Below are positions 14,386 to 14,906 of a stretch of DNA of 14,906 nt, in pieces. The position numbers and the translations under genes were made by a program. Origin of the DNA: JBASRP01 sp044866075. Its GTDB lineage: Bacteria > Actinomycetota > AC-67. The stretch lies in assembly GCA_044866075.1 (NCBI GenBank), contig JBIOTQ010000037.1:1-14906 (forward strand), read 5' to 3'. The stretch's first letter is position 1. The number at the start of each line of letters is the position of its first letter. The notes below the pieces were generated by a model. It made no database searches, was not told where the DNA came from, and saw only the letters and a list, made by a program, of their open reading frames with translations.

Positions 14386-14906
14386 ATGCGCGCTTTCGTC
14401 ACGGGAGCAACGGGATTCATCGGCGGCCACGTCGTCCGGCGCCTCGTCGAACGCGGCTGGCAAGTCACGGCGCTCGCGCGCTCGCCGGAGCGCACCGGCG
14501 CGTTGAAGGAACTGGGAATCACCGTCGTTCCCGGTGACGTCACCGAACCCTCGAGCCTGTCCGGACCGATCGCGAAAGCCGACGCGGTCTTCCATCTAGC
14601 CGCGTGGTACCAGCTAGGCGTGCGCGATCGAATGAAGATGTTCCAGATCAACGTGAAGGGCACGGAGAACGTGATGGACGCCGCGGCCGACGCCGAGGTG
14701 CAGAAGATCGTCTACTGCTCGTCGGTCGCGGCGCTCGGCACGCACGCGCCCGGCGAGATCCCCGACGAGACGCACCGACACTCCGGCAATTACGGGTCCG
14801 TCTACGAGGAGACGAAGTTCCTCGCGCACCAGCGCGTGCACGAGTTCGCCGACGAGGACGTACCGATCGTGACAGTGATGCCCGGCGGCGTCTACGGGCC
14901 GGGCGA
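14386..14906 (+). CDS. NAD(P)-dependent epimerase/reductase (extended SDR), 3' end missing
   Basis: The first 173 residues of an extended short-chain dehydrogenase/reductase; the gene runs off the window. The Rossmann nucleotide motif is TGATGFIGG (6-14, with Gly 7, 10 and 13). Arg32 at the end of the second strand hints at NADPH over NADH. Further family marks are GDV (50-52), FHLAAW (69-74), N89 with VKGTENV, the catalytic serine region YCSSVA (110-115), Y140-x3-K144, and PGGVYGPG (166-173). The pattern resembles the dihydroflavonol-4-reductase-like and hopanoid-associated sugar epimerase group, but the substrate domain lies outside the window, so the reaction cannot be named. ATG at 14386 places the Gly-rich motif at the usual distance from the N-terminus. 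It follows the BldD-like gene by 52 bases and may have its own promoter. Confidence 0.9.
   Translation, partial: MRAFVTGATGFIGGHVVRRLVERGWQVTALARSPERTGALKELGITVVPGDVTEPSSLSGPIAKADAVFHLAAWYQLGVRDRMKMFQINVKGTENVMDAAADAEVQKIVYCSSVAALGTHAPGEIPDETHRHSGNYGSVYEETKFLAHQRVHEFADEDVPIVTVMPGGVYGPG

Noticed and set aside
1..14906. CRISPR, insertion sequence, tRNA, toxin-antitoxin or defence genes
   Set aside because: Read for direct repeats, transposase motifs, tRNA-like folds and small gene pairs; none seen, and the genes fill nearly all of the window.

Overview
This is a GC-rich window of tightly packed housekeeping genes, almost certainly chromosomal and probably from a member of the Actinomycetota. 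Three things point that way. The order comEA-comEC-holA-rpsT-lepA-hemW-hrcA-dnaJ-rsmE matches, as I recall it, the order of the Mycobacterium tuberculosis homologues (Rv2415c back to Rv2372c). A BldD-type regulator carries the c-di-GMP signature RxD-x8-RxxD. Base composition and GTG start use also fit. The exact class cannot be fixed from the sequence alone. I see no tRNA, rRNA, insertion sequence, CRISPR array, prophage or integrative element.

Layout: 1-2280 is leuS, cut at its 5' end by the window edge. It is followed 5 bases later by a cation-diffusion-facilitator metal transporter (2286-3272). Next come comEA (3354-4025) and comEC (4022-6388), which overlap by 4 bases and encode the DNA receptor and DNA channel of natural transformation. 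holA (6403-7353, DNA polymerase III delta) follows. It converges on rpsT (7360-7623, minus strand, ribosomal protein S20) with only 6 bases between them. rpsT and lepA (7699-9534) diverge from a 75-base promoter region. lepA overlaps hemW (9531-10700) by 4 bases. A near-perfect CIRCE operator (10708-10734) precedes the hrcA-dnaJ heat-shock pair (10748-11779, 11790-12899), and rsmE (12939-13658) comes after it. A 174-base, relatively AT-rich gap then holds a promoter, a possible leader hairpin and a strong ribosome binding site for the BldD-like gene (13833-14333). The last gene is an extended short-chain dehydrogenase/reductase (from 14386), cut by the 3' edge.

The genes serve translation (leuS, rpsT, lepA, rsmE), replication (holA), DNA uptake (comEA/comEC), protein quality control (hrcA/dnaJ), haem metabolism (hemW), metal export and signal-dependent transcription (BldD-like). 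They look like a historically conserved neighbourhood, not one pathway.

I did not find an undescribed system. The two most interesting signals are regulatory. First, a TA-N3-T hexamer recurs 9-11 bases upstream of several ATG starts that lack a Shine-Dalgarno sequence, suggesting near-leaderless mRNAs. Second, the BldD-type c-di-GMP receptor sits behind an elaborate promoter and leader.
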